Source: Streptomyces sp. NRRL F-6492 (GTDB lineage: Bacteria > Actinomycetota > Actinomycetes > Streptomycetales > Streptomycetaceae). Taken from it: a DNA stretch of 62,630 bases. Shown in pieces: positions 1 to 11,588 of this stretch (within the stretch, counting starts at the first letter, position 1; each line of letters begins with the position of its first letter). The notes beneath the pieces are model-generated. The model saw only the letters and a list, made by a program, of their open reading frames with translations. It was not told where the DNA came from and made no database searches. Both the position numbers and the translations under genes were made by a program. The DNA is taken from NCBI RefSeq assembly GCF_001280125.1, contig NZ_LGEG01000221.1, positions 1-62,630 on the forward strand, written 5' to 3'.

Positions 1-1
1 C

Positions 2-433
2 CACAACATCGACGACCCGGCCGCCCCGAGGACCACCACGGTCGACGGCACCCTCACCAACCCCACCACGCCGCCGTCCACCGCCCTGGGCGTCACCGGT
101 GCCGCGTACACCAACAACGACCTCGACACGGCCACCGCGACCACCCTGTTCGACGTCGACACCACCAACGACCGCGTCTCCCTGCAGTCCCCGGCCAACG
201 CCGGAACCCTCGCCCCCACCGGCAACCTCGGTGTGAACGCCGGCCCCTCGGCCGGGTTCGACATCTACTACAAGCCCTCCGACGGGACGAACCACGGCTT
301 CGCCGCCCTGAACACCGACGACAAGCAGCGCTTCTACGAGGTCGACCTCCTCACGGGGAAGGCCACCCTCGTCGGCGCCTTCCCCGCCGCCCGCCAGGTC
401 GTCGACGTCGCCCTCCCGCTCGACCAGCGCTGA
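2..433 (+). CDS. DUF4394 domain protein, C-terminal part (5' end outside window)
   Basis: The open frame enters from the left edge and gives the last 143 residues. It is rich in Thr, Asp and Asn with alternating short beta-like stretches such as ATTLFDVDTTNDRVSLQSP and a closing AARQVVDVALPL. This is the repetitive beta-propeller pattern of DUF4394 proteins, which are usually secreted and of unknown function. The signal peptide, if any, lies outside the window. It converges on the anti-sigma gene, with a strong hairpin between the two stops. The family call rests on remembered motifs. Confidence 0.75.
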   Translation, partial: HNIDDPAAPRTTTVDGTLTNPTTPPSTALGVTGAAYTNNDLDTATATTLFDVDTTNDRVSLQSPANAGTLAPTGNLGVNAGPSAGFDIYYKPSDGTNHGFAALNTDDKQRFYEVDLLTGKATLVGAFPAARQVVDVALPLDQR

Positions 434-440
434 CCCGCGC

Positions 441-485
441 GGACGGGCCGGTGGCGGGCCGCTCCCGCCCGCCACCGGCCCGTCC
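441..485. terminator. Bidirectional hairpin between convergent genes
   Basis: An 18-bp perfect inverted repeat (441-458 and 468-485) with a 9-base loop sits between the DUF4394 stop and the anti-sigma stop. There is no clear T tract on either side, which is usual for Streptomyces terminators. Confidence 0.8.
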
Positions 486-491
486 ACCGGC

Positions 492-1238
492 TCACGTCTC
501 GATGGGGACGAGGCCCAGGGGCTCGGTGGTGGGCTGTTCGGAACCCCCGGCGGGTTCGACGGTGATGCCGACGGCGACGGCGTCGCCGAGGGAGCCTTCG
601 AGCAGGCGGGTCGCCGCCTGGCCGGTGCCGGGGAGCAGGCCGGCGGGCCGCAGGTCGCCCGCCTCGGCGGCGTACCAGAGTTCGTAGACCTGGTCGTCGG
701 TCAGGGCCGGCAGGCCACCGGCGGTGAACGCGGCCCGGTCCTGGCTGCGGGAGACGACGACGGCGACGGTCGCTCCGTCGCTCAGCTCCTCCGTGTGGAG
801 GGCGGCGTCGGACGCGGTGAGGATGTCGGCGAAGGCCGAGCCGTAGCCGTGCGCCCGCTCTTCGGCCAGGGCGGCCTCGGCGCGGGCGTCCTCGGCCTGG
901 GAGCGCTGCCACAGGGCGATGCCGCCGAGGGCGACGGCCGCGGCGAGGGACGCCGCAAGGGCCATGTCCAGTACCCGCCTGCGGGGCCGCGCCGGCCGGG
1001 GCGCGCGCTCCTGGCGGACGGTTCCGATGCGTTCGAGGGTCCGCTGCCGCAGTTCGGGGGGCGGGTCGACGCTTTCCACGGACGCGAGCAGGGTCGTCGC
1101 CCGCCGGAGCTCTTCGACCTCGCCGCGACAGGCGTCGCAGCCCGCGAGGTGGTTCTCGAAGGCGGCTTCCTCGGCGGGGGAGAGGGCGTGGAGGACGTAC
1201 GCCCCGACGTCGTCGTGCGGACTCTCGGCAGGATTCAT
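492..1238 (-). CDS. rskA: Anti-sigma-K factor RskA-like membrane protein
   Basis: The product is 248 aa. Residues 1-50 form a zinc-binding anti-sigma domain with H30-x3-C34-x2-C37. A basic stretch precedes one membrane helix at about 92-110, and the outer part (about 115-248) fits the RskA C-terminal domain, with DDQVYELWYAAEAGD. The role is to hold the adjacent sigma factor at the membrane and release it on an external signal by regulated proteolysis. The ATG overlaps the sigma-factor stop (ATGA), so the pair is translationally coupled. Length and order match actinobacterial rskA. The inducing signal cannot be read from sequence. Confidence 0.9.
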   Translation of the reverse strand: MNPAESPHDDVGAYVLHALSPAEEAAFENHLAGCDACRGEVEELRRATTLLASVESVDPPPELRQRTLERIGTVRQERAPRPARPRRRVLDMALAASLAAAVALGGIALWQRSQAEDARAEAALAEERAHGYGSAFADILTASDAALHTEELSDGATVAVVVSRSQDRAAFTAGGLPALTDDQVYELWYAAEAGDLRPAGLLPGTGQAATRLLEGSLGDAVAVGITVEPAGGSEQPTTEPLGLVPIET

Positions 1239-1786
1239 GATCCGCCCTCCAGACAGACGCGGAGCTTTCGCAGACCTGCGCGCATCCTCGACTTCACCGT
1301 TCCCGTCGGGGCCGACAGGGACCGGGCCACCTCGACGCAGGTGAGCCCCTCGTAGTAGGCGAGCACGAGCGGGACCCGGTGGACGGCGTCCAGCCGGCTG
1401 AGACAGCGGTACACGCGCCGGTACTCGTCCCTGCCCTCGACGGTCTCGGCGACCTCGTCGAAGGAGCGCGCGGGGGACAGCATCGCGGCGCGCCGCTCCC
1501 GGTCCGCGCTCGCCTGCGCGGCACGCACCCGGTCGACGGCCCGGCGGTGGGCGAGGGTGAGGACCCACGTCCTGGCCGTGCCGCGCTCGAACCGGTAGCG
1601 GTCGGCGGTGCGCCAGACCTCGACCATGACGTCCTGCGTCACCTCCTCCGCCTGCGCGGCGTCGCGCAGGATCCGGCGGGTCAGGCCCAGGACCTGACCG
1701 ACGAGCGCGTCGTACACGCCGACGAACGCCTCCTGGTCCCCGTCGGCCGAACGGATCAGCAGCTCATCCAGCTTCGCCTGCGGCAC
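1235..1786 (-). CDS. sigK: ECF RNA polymerase sigma factor, SigK-like
   Basis: From the GTG at 1786 the product is 183 aa. Region 2 (about 18-85) contains the AAQAEEVTQDVMVEVWRTA core helix. Region 4 (about 125-175) contains YYEGLTCVEVARSL followed by GTVKSRMRAGLRKLR, the DNA-contact helix. The GTG start is preceded at some distance by GAGGAC; an upstream start as far as 1954 stays open but adds an Arg-rich tail unlike the family. It recruits core polymerase and is probably controlled by the RskA-like protein whose start it overlaps. Confidence 0.88.
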   Translation of the reverse strand: MPQAKLDELLIRSADGDQEAFVGVYDALVGQVLGLTRRILRDAAQAEEVTQDVMVEVWRTADRYRFERGTARTWVLTLAHRRAVDRVRAAQASADRERRAAMLSPARSFDEVAETVEGRDEYRRVYRCLSRLDAVHRVPLVLAYYEGLTCVEVARSLSAPTGTVKSRMRAGLRKLRVCLEGGS

Positions 1787-1950
1787 GCGCTGCTCACCGT
1801 CCTCTGTGTCAGTCGGCCGCCGTACTCGCGACACGGCTTCGGTGCACGGGGATCGCCCTCGCCCGACTCTGCCCGCGATCTCGTGCGGGCGCCGTACGGC
1901 AGGAGCAATCGGGTGAGGACTCCGACAACTCCGGCGGCGGACGGAGGGGA

Positions 1951-2385
1951 TCACGGCGGTCCTTCCGGCCCGTTCCCGCCGGTTTCCAGGTCGAGCGCGA
2001 CGTGCAGGGACTTGCCTCCGAGGGCGGGGACCACCTTGATGCGGCCGCCGAGCCCGCAGATGACGGGGAAACCGAAACCGCCCCGCTCGTCACCGGGCCT
2101 CTCCCACGACGTCCGGGGGAGTTCCTCGCTCCGGTCGGCGACGGCGATGTCGAGCAGCGGTCCGCGGACCGTCAGCGTCAGGACGCAGGGGCCGCGCGCG
2201 TGACGAACGGCGTTCGTGACCAGTTCGGAGACGATCAGCACGGCTTCCGCCGTCCGGGCCGGCCGTGCCCGGGAGCCCGCCAGCCAGCGCCCGGCGACGC
2301 GGCGGGCGACCGCCGGGGTCTTCAGGTCGTAGGGCAGGGCGACGCTCTGACGTGTCGCGCCGGGCGACGGCATCGTGGCGATCAT
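1951..2385 (-). CDS. ATP-binding regulator, RsbW/SpoIIAB-type HATPase
   Basis: This 144-aa protein is a single HATPase_c_2 domain. The N-box ELVTNAVRHA carries N58, followed by LLDIAVADRS and a glycine-rich FGFPVICGLGG lid region. Such proteins either bind a sigma factor and phosphorylate a STAS partner, or are orphan ATPases, very numerous in Streptomyces. An AGGAGG sequence lies five bases before the ATG. The stop falls upstream of the sigma gene on the same strand; whether they share a transcript is unclear. The partner is unknown. Confidence 0.82.
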   Translation of the reverse strand: MIATMPSPGATRQSVALPYDLKTPAVARRVAGRWLAGSRARPARTAEAVLIVSELVTNAVRHARGPCVLTLTVRGPLLDIAVADRSEELPRTSWERPGDERGGFGFPVICGLGGRIKVVPALGGKSLHVALDLETGGNGPEGPP

Positions 2386-2583
2386 GACTGCCTCCTGGAG
2401 GGGATCGCATCGGTGGGCGTGGATCTGTACTGAGGATTCGAAGCCGCGCCGCCCACGGATGACGTACCAGGGTGACGGATCACCGCACGCACGTGCCGGG
2501 AACGACCGGGACCCGGATTTCGAACCCGCCCGGCCGACCGGGGCCCGCCTTCCGGGTTTCCGCCCTCCGGTACCCCCGCCCGG

Positions 2584-4092
2584 CTACACCAGCGGCCCGT
2601 CCGCGGCCGTGATCGGAGCGGGGAGGTCGCTGGAGCCCCTCAGATAACGGTCCGCCGCCGCCGCGGCCGACCGGCCCTCCGCGAGCGCCCAGACGACCAG
2701 GGACTGCCCGCGCCCGGCGTCGCCCGCCACGAAGACCCCCTCCGGGACCGGCCCGCCCGCCGGGGGGCCCGGGTCCGCCGCCCGCGCCGCGAAGTCGGCG
2801 GCGCGGGCGAAGTTGCCCCGGCGGTCGGGGACGAGCCCGAGCGCCGCCGTGAGGGGCGTGCCGTGCCGGGGGCCGCGGAACCCCAGGGCGAGCAGCACCA
2901 GTTGCGCGGGCAGCGTCCGCTCGGTCCCCGGGCGCGGAGCCCTGTCCGACGGGTCCACCTCCGCGAGGCACACCGCCTCCACACGGCCGGCGGCGTCGTG
3001 CTCGAACCACAGGGCGGCCGCGCCGAAGACCCTCGGGTCGTCGCCGTCCCGGTCGCGGGCCTCCTCGTGGGCGTGCGAGACGCGGTGGATCCTCGGGTGG
3101 ACCAGCGGCCACGGCTCGCTCTCCCGCCGGGACGGGCCCGCCATCGGGTTGATGTCCACGTGCACGACGGACGCGGCGCCCTGGCGCAGGGCGGTGCCGA
3201 GGCAGTCCGTCCCGGTGTCACCGCCTCCGATGATCACCACGTCCCTGCCCTCGGCCGTCACGAACGGCCGGGAGCGGTCGCCCTCGGCCGCCCGGTTCGC
3301 CGCCGTCAGGTACTCCATGGCCTGGTGGACGCCCTCCGACTCCCTTCCGCGCACCGGGAGTTCACGCGGTTCCGTCGCTCCGACGGCCACGATCACCGCG
3401 TCGTGCGCGTCCCTCATCGCGGTCGCGTCCAGGTCGGTGCCGACGTCGACGCCGGTGCGGAACAGCGTGCCCTCCTCCCGCATCTGCGCGATGCGCCGGT
3501 CCAACTGCCGCTTCTCCAGCTTGAAGGCGGGGATGCCGTAGCGCAGCAGCCCGCCGACGCGGTCGGACCGTTCGAAGACCGTGACGCCGTGGCCGGCCCG
3601 GGTGAGCTGCTGCGCCGCCGCGAGCCCCGCCGGGCCCGAGCCCACCACCGCGACCGACCGGCCCGTCAGCCGCTCCGGCGGGTGGGCGCGGACGTGGCCC
3701 CGCGCCCACGCCTCGTCGGCGATGGCCTGCTCGACGTTCTTGATGGTCACCGGTTCCGCGCGGAGCGCCAGGACGCAGGCGTCCTCGCAGGGCGCCGGAC
3801 AGACGCGCCCGGTGAACTCGGGGAAGTTGTTGGTCGCGTGCAGCCGGTCCGATGCGGTGCGCCAGTCGTCGTGGGCCGCGTACGCGTTCCACTCGGGTAT
3901 GAGGTTGCCGAGCGGGCAGCCCCCGTGACAGAAGGGGACGCCGCAGTCCATGCAGCGGCGGGCCTGGAGGGAGACGAGCGGCAGCAGGGCCTGGCCCGCG
4001 TACACCTCGTCCCAGTCGCCGCGGCGCTCCGGGGAGGGCCGTGCGGGGACGGGCCGACGGGGTGTGGTGAGGAAGCCGAAGGGGTCGGTCAT
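2584..4092 (-). CDS. gltD: Glutamate synthase (NADPH) small subunit
   Basis: A 502-aa GltD. The N-terminal part holds two cysteine clusters for 4Fe-4S centres (C47, C50, C55, C59 and C98, C102, C106). An FAD Rossmann motif VAVVGSGPAGLAAAQQL and an NADPH motif VVIIGGGDTGTDC follow, then AGDAGRGQSLVVWALAEGR near the end. It passes electrons from NADPH to the large subunit, which makes glutamate from glutamine and 2-oxoglutarate. The start at 4092 has GGAGGG just upstream. No gltB is adjacent, so it may be a second copy or serve another partner. It is divergent from the Dap cluster, whose SbnA consumes glutamate. Confidence 0.92.
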   Translation of the reverse strand: MTDPFGFLTTPRRPVPARPSPERRGDWDEVYAGQALLPLVSLQARRCMDCGVPFCHGGCPLGNLIPEWNAYAAHDDWRTASDRLHATNNFPEFTGRVCPAPCEDACVLALRAEPVTIKNVEQAIADEAWARGHVRAHPPERLTGRSVAVVGSGPAGLAAAQQLTRAGHGVTVFERSDRVGGLLRYGIPAFKLEKRQLDRRIAQMREEGTLFRTGVDVGTDLDATAMRDAHDAVIVAVGATEPRELPVRGRESEGVHQAMEYLTAANRAAEGDRSRPFVTAEGRDVVIIGGGDTGTDCLGTALRQGAASVVHVDINPMAGPSRRESEPWPLVHPRIHRVSHAHEEARDRDGDDPRVFGAAALWFEHDAAGRVEAVCLAEVDPSDRAPRPGTERTLPAQLVLLALGFRGPRHGTPLTAALGLVPDRRGNFARAADFAARAADPGPPAGGPVPEGVFVAGDAGRGQSLVVWALAEGRSAAAAADRYLRGSSDLPAPITAADGPLV

Positions 4093-4434
4093 GCCGCCCT
4101 CCGCAACGCTGCTCGGGGGTTCGACGGAAGTCCTCCCAGCGTACGTCCGCGACGCGACGGTGCGCCGGGCCGATGGCACGGCACCGCCCGTAGGACGAGA
4201 AGGACGAGAAGGGCGGGAAGGGCGAGGGGGACGAGAAGTTCGAAAGGATCTTCATCGATCCAGGGGGCGGCAACGAATCACCTGTACGACATCCGTCGCG
4301 GACCGCCCCACCACAAGGGCCGGTCGATCCGAGACTCCAGTACGCGGCAGCCGCCGCCTGGTCGCGGAAACGGGACGGGCGCACCGGACCGGGAGCCGAC
4401 ACGGCTGCCCCGGACCGACCCGGGGAGTTCCCTC
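4093..4434. promoter_or_regulatory. Divergent intergenic region between gltD and the Dap operon
   Basis: No gene is seen in these 342 bases. They must hold promoters for gltD and the biosynthetic operon. A purine-rich stretch with repeated AGGACGAGA-like units spans about 4191-4239. An inverted repeat, GGATC-ttcatc-GATCC, lies at 4246-4261 and could be an operator. Promoter boxes could not be assigned with confidence. Confidence 0.4.
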
Positions 4435-6962
4435 ATGACACAGAAGTCGCTCGACGCCGAGAACCGCGCGGGTACCGGAACGCAGCAGGCACTGGCCCGG
4501 CTGCTCGCGGACGTCGCCCACCTGGACGACGTGTCCCTCGACAGCCACTTCTTCGACGAACTGGGCACGGATTCCCTGGTCATGGCGCACTTCTGCGCAC
4601 GGGTGCGGAAGCAGGGCGACCTTCCCGACGTGTCGATGCGGGACGTCTACCGGCATCCGACGATCAGAAGCCTGAGTACGGTCCTCGACGCCGGCGAACC
4701 GGCTCCCGCCGCCGCCCCCGCTGCCGACATTACCGCCGACGACATCGCCGACGGCGTCGCCGAGGCCCGCCCGCCCGGCCCCGAGCCCCCGCCGGAACGC
4801 CGGCGGCGACGGGCGCTGTGCGGTGCGCTGCAATCACTGTGCTTCGTCGGCTACGCCTTTCTCCTGGCCTTCGTCACGGCCCGTGGTTACGACTGGATCT
4901 CCACCGGCGCCAACCTCTGGGACGACTACCTGCGGTCGGTCGTGTTCGGCGCCGTGACCCTGCTGGTCCTGTGCACCCTGCCGATCGTCGCGAAGTGGCT
5001 CCTCGTCGGCCGCTGGAAGGCGCAGCGGATCCCGGTCTGGAGTCTCGCGTACGTCCGCTTCTGGCTGGTCAAGACGCTGATACGGGCGAATCCGATGGCT
5101 CTGTCCGTCGGCTCCCCGCTCTACGTCCTCTACCTCAGGGCGCTCGGTGCGCGCATCGGCCGGGGAGTGACCGTCCTCTCCCGCAGCGTTCCCGTGTGCA
5201 CCGACCTGCTGACGGTCGGCGACCGCACGGTCATCCGCAAGGACGCCCTGTTCAGCTGCTACCGCGCCCGCGACGCCGCGATAGAGACGGGCACGGTCGC
5301 CCTCGGGCACGACGTGGTCGTCAGCGAGGCGACGGTGCTGGACATCGGCACGTCGATGGGCGACGGGGCACAGCTCGGGCACGCGTCCTCGCTGCATCAG
5401 GGCCAGCACGTGCCCGACGGCGAGCACTGGCACGGATCACCGGGGCAGCCGACGGACGCCGACTTCCTGGCGGTGGCTCCGGCCCGCTGCGGCGCGGTGC
5501 GGCGCGCGGGCCACGGCTTCGCCCAGATCGTCATGGCGCTGCTGGTGTTCGCACCGATCGCCGTGGGGTGCCTGGACGTGCTGCTCGCGAAGGCCCCGCA
5601 GCTGACGACGGTGCTGGAACCGGGGCCCACCGCGCTCGCCGACTGGGTCTTCTACGCCGACCTGCTGCTGGTGACGGCCGTCGTCTTCTTCGGCGGCCTT
5701 CTGATCACCCTGATCGCCCTGGCCGTCGTCCCCCGCGTGCTCGGCCGGCTCGTGACCCCCGGGCGGGTGTATCCCCTGTACGGCGTCCACCACGCGGCGC
5801 ACCGGGCGAGCACCCTGCTGACCAACAGAAGGTTCATGACCCGCATGTTCGGCGACAGCTCCGCCGTGGTGCACTACCTGCGCTGGATCGGCTACGACCT
5901 GTCCACCGTGGAGCAGACCGGCTCGAACTTCGGCACCGCGGTCAAGCACGAGAGTCCCCTGCTGAGCTCCGTGGGCCGGGGGACCATGGTCGCGGACGGG
6001 CTGTCGCTCATGAACGCCGACTACTCGAGCACGTCCTTCCGCGTGACCCGCACCGTCATCGGCGCGCACAACTTCCTCGGCAACAGGATCGCCTACCCCT
6101 CCCGGGGCAGGACCGGCGACAACTGCCTCCTGGCGACCAAGGTCATGGTTCCCGTCCACGGCCCGCTCCGGCACGACGTGGGCCTGCTCGGATCACCGAG
6201 CTTCGAGATCCCCCGCTCGGTGGTGCGGGACAGCACCTTCGACGCCCTCGCGCAGGGCGAGGGCCTGCACCGCCGCCTGCTCGCCAAGAACCGGCACAAC
6301 GCCGCCACCATGGCGTGGTTCCTCTTCACCGGCTGGATCTACTTCTTCGCGGTCACCCTCCTCTACGCGGGAGCGGCCGACCTGTACGCCCAGTGGGGCG
6401 TCACGGCCCTCGCCCTCGCCAACACCGTGCTGCTGCCGTTCACCGTCCTGTACTACGTGCTGATCGAGCGCGTGGTCACGGCGGCGCACCCGCTCGGACC
6501 GCTCTTCTGCTCGATCTACGACGTCCGCTTCTGGCGGCGCGAACGGTACTGGAAGGTCCCGTCGGAGGCGTACCTGCAGGTCCTGAACGGCACCCCGTTC
6601 AAGAGCCTCGTGTGGCGACTGCTCGGCGTCCGGATCGGCGCGTCGGTGTTCGACGACGGCTGCAGCCTGACCGAACGGACCATGGTCACCATCGGGGACG
6701 GCTGCACCCTCAACGCGGGCAGCGTCGTCCAGTGCCACTCGCAGGAGGACGGCACCTTCAAGTCCGACGTCAGCAGGATCGGCGCCGACTGCACGCTCGG
6801 GGTGGGCGCCCTCGTCCACTACGGCGTCACGGTCGGCGACGGCGCCCGCCTGGCGGCGGACTCCTTCCTGATGAAGGGCGAGACGGTCCCCGCACACGAC
6901 CGCTGGTCGGGAAACCCCGCACGACCGACCGCCCACGAGCACGACGCCCACGGAGGCGAACG

Positions 6963-6966
<4 letters not shown>
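4435..6966 (+). CDS. Carrier protein fused to Pls/PosA-like six-helix membrane synthetase domain
   Basis: The 843-aa product starts with a carrier domain (about 10-90; DELGTDSL, Ser47 for phosphopantetheine). Six membrane helices follow (about 134-150, 169-191, 363-385, 404-434, 626-645, 656-678), alternating with three soluble domains (about 220-345, 485-600, 715-835) rich in hexapeptide-like glycine and valine turns. This is the 6-TM, C1-C2-C3 layout of the C-terminal half of epsilon-poly-lysine synthetase, which joins amino acids one at a time. The adenylation domain is absent and is supplied by the next gene, overlapping at ATGA. GGGGAG lies eight bases before the ATG. Predicted role: membrane-bound condensation or polymerisation of Dap units. 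Confidence 0.85.
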
Positions 6967-9458
<2,492 letters not shown>

Positions 9459-9483
9459 ACCACGCACCGAGGAGAGGAACGTC

Positions 9484-10485
9484 ATGTTGTCCGCACTGTT
9501 TCGCAGGCCGGTGACACCGGAACCCGCAGCGATCCACGAGAGCGCGGCCCCTCCGGACCCGGCCCGCTGGCCCGACTCCTACAGGAAGGAACTGCTCGAC
9601 CTGGTCGCCGCGCACGGCGCGGTCCTGGTCGGCGGACTGGACCTGCGAGGCGCGGCCGACGTCGAGACGGCCGTCCGGAGGACGACCGACCGCCCCATGA
9701 GGGAGACGGAGGGCTTCGCCCCCCGCGAGACCCGTGGCGAGGGCCTCTACTCGTCGGCCGTCTGGCCCGCCAACCAGCCTATGTGCATGCACCACGAGCT
9801 GAGCTACGCGCGCCGGTGCCCCGGCCTGCTGTTCTTCGCCTGCCTGGAGCCGCCGACCGACGGCGGAGCCACCGCCCTCGCCGACGCCGCCGACGTCCTC
9901 GACGCCCTTCCCACGTCCCTGGTCCAGCGGTTCGAGGACGAGGGCTGGCTGCTCGAACGCTCCTACAACGGCGAGATCGGCGCCACGCTGTCCCAGGCGT
10001 TCGGCACCGAGGACCGCGGAGCCGTCGACGCGTACTGCCGGACCAACGACATCGAGACCGCGTGGCAGCCCGACGGAACGCTGCGCACGCGCCAGCGGCG
10101 CGGCGCGGTGGTACGGCACCCGGCCAGTGGCCGACGCTGCTGGTTCAACCAGATCGCCTTCCTGAACGAATGGACGATGGCCCCCGAGGTGCGGGAGTTC
10201 CTCATCGAGGAGTACGGCCCCGGAGGCCTGCCCTTCACCACGCGCTACGGCGACGGCGACCCGGTGCCACGGGAAGTGGTCGAGCGGATCAACGAGGCCT
10301 ACGACGGGGCGACGGTCCGCCGGTCGTGGCGGGCCGGCGACCTGATGATCGTCGACAACCTGCGCACCGCCCACAGCCGGGAGGCCTACACGGGACCGCG
10401 CGACGTCCTGGTGGCCATGGCCGACCCGATCGACCCGGTCGACCCGCCGTCCCCGGGCCGGCCGCAGAGGAGGACCGAGGCATGA
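9484..10485 (+). CDS. Fe(II)/2-oxoglutarate-dependent oxygenase, TauD/SyrP-like
   Basis: A 333-aa member of the TauD/TfdA fold. H103 and E105 of MCMHHELSY with H297 of DNLRTAHSREAY form the expected iron triad, and R306 is placed to bind 2-oxoglutarate. HHELSYARRCPGLLFFAC resembles the SyrP branch, which hydroxylates carrier-bound amino acids in NRPS pathways. It lies 25 bases after the NRPS gene with GAGGAGAGG before its ATG, and its stop overlaps the SbnB start. Predicted role: beta-hydroxylation of Dap, free or carrier-bound. Its 2-oxoglutarate could come from the SbnB reaction. Substrate is inferred. Confidence 0.85.
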   Translation: MLSALFRRPVTPEPAAIHESAAPPDPARWPDSYRKELLDLVAAHGAVLVGGLDLRGAADVETAVRRTTDRPMRETEGFAPRETRGEGLYSSAVWPANQPMCMHHELSYARRCPGLLFFACLEPPTDGGATALADAADVLDALPTSLVQRFEDEGWLLERSYNGEIGATLSQAFGTEDRGAVDAYCRTNDIETAWQPDGTLRTRQRRGAVVRHPASGRRCWFNQIAFLNEWTMAPEVREFLIEEYGPGGLPFTTRYGDGDPVPREVVERINEAYDGATVRRSWRAGDLMIVDNLRTAHSREAYTGPRDVLVAMADPIDPVDPPSPGRPQRRTEA

Positions 10486-11528
10486 GCACTTCTGTCGCCG
10501 CACCCGTGGTGCCGCCGTTCGCCGTCGTCCCCGGACGACAGGTCAAGGAGGTGCTCCGCGGCCGGGAGAGCGCCGTGACGAAGGTCGTCGAAGACACCTA
10601 CCGGCTGCACGCCGCCGGACACACCGTCAACCCGCCCTCCTCCTTCCTGCGGTTCACCGACCGGCCCGCCTCGCGCATCATCGCCCTCGCGGCCTCGCTG
10701 GGAGGAGACGAGGCCCGGGTGGACGGGCTCAAGTGGATCGCGAGCTTCCCCGGGAACGTGAAGTCGGGCATCCCCAGGGCCTCGGCCGTCCTCATCCTCA
10801 ACGACCCCGTCACCGGTTACCCCTTCGCCTGCATGGAGAGCTCGGTCATCAGCGCCGCCAGGACCGCCGCGTCCGCGGCGGCGGCGGCCGACCGGCTCAG
10901 CCGGGGACGGCCGCGGCCCACCCGCGTCGGCTTCTTCGGCACCGGCCTGATCGCCCGCTACATCCACACCTATCTCGCCGGCATCGGCTGGACGTTCGAG
11001 CACACCGGCGTCCACGACCTGTCGGAAGACAGCGCGGCCGGCTTCCGGCTCTACCTGGAGCAGACGGGGAACACCGGGCCCGTCACCGTCCACCACGACC
11101 CCGAGACGCTCATCCGCACCAGCGACCTGGTGGTCTTCGCGACCGTCGCCGGCCGGCCGCACGTCACCGAGGCCTCGTGGTTCGACCACAACCCCCTCGT
11201 GCTGCACATCTCGCTGCGCGACCTCGCCCCCCAGGTCCTGCTGTCCGCGACCAACATCGTCGACGACGTCGAGCACGTCCTCAGGGAGTCGACCTCGCCC
11301 CACCTCACGGAACGGCTCACCGGCGACCGGTCCTTCCTCGACGGCACGCTCGAGGACGTCATGGCCGGACGCGTGACACCGCCACCGGACCGTCCCGTGA
11401 TCTTCTCGCCCTTCGGGCTCGGAGTCCTCGACCTGGCGGTCGGCAAGTACGTCTACGACGAGGTGGCCCGGTCCGGCCGACTGCTGCTCGTCGACAGTTT
11501 CTTCGACGAGCTGAACCGCTACGGATGA
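10482..11528 (+). CDS. sbnB: 2,3-diaminopropionate biosynthesis protein SbnB
   Basis: A 348-aa member of the ornithine cyclodeaminase/mu-crystallin family. The NAD-binding loop GFFGTG is at 150-155, and the substrate region has KWIASFPGN and GYPFACMESS. In staphyloferrin B biosynthesis SbnB oxidises N-(1-amino-1-carboxyethyl)-glutamate with NAD to give L-2,3-diaminopropionate and 2-oxoglutarate. The ATG overlaps the oxygenase stop (ATGA), and sbnA follows after 60 bases, so all five genes probably form one transcript. No siderophore-synthetase genes accompany it. Confidence 0.92.
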   Translation: MSTSVAAPVVPPFAVVPGRQVKEVLRGRESAVTKVVEDTYRLHAAGHTVNPPSSFLRFTDRPASRIIALAASLGGDEARVDGLKWIASFPGNVKSGIPRASAVLILNDPVTGYPFACMESSVISAARTAASAAAAADRLSRGRPRPTRVGFFGTGLIARYIHTYLAGIGWTFEHTGVHDLSEDSAAGFRLYLEQTGNTGPVTVHHDPETLIRTSDLVVFATVAGRPHVTEASWFDHNPLVLHISLRDLAPQVLLSATNIVDDVEHVLRESTSPHLTERLTGDRSFLDGTLEDVMAGRVTPPPDRPVIFSPFGLGVLDLAVGKYVYDEVARSGRLLLVDSFFDELNRYG

Positions 11529-11588
11529 GGCGGTCCCGTCCGGCCGGGCCGTCCGGCCGGACTGTCCGACCACGAGAAGGAGAGCACC

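Noticed and set aside
2863..4434. Upstream extension of the carrier/Pls gene to 2863
   Set aside because: The extension is antisense to gltD; a ribosome site and the carrier fold begin at the ATG at 4435.
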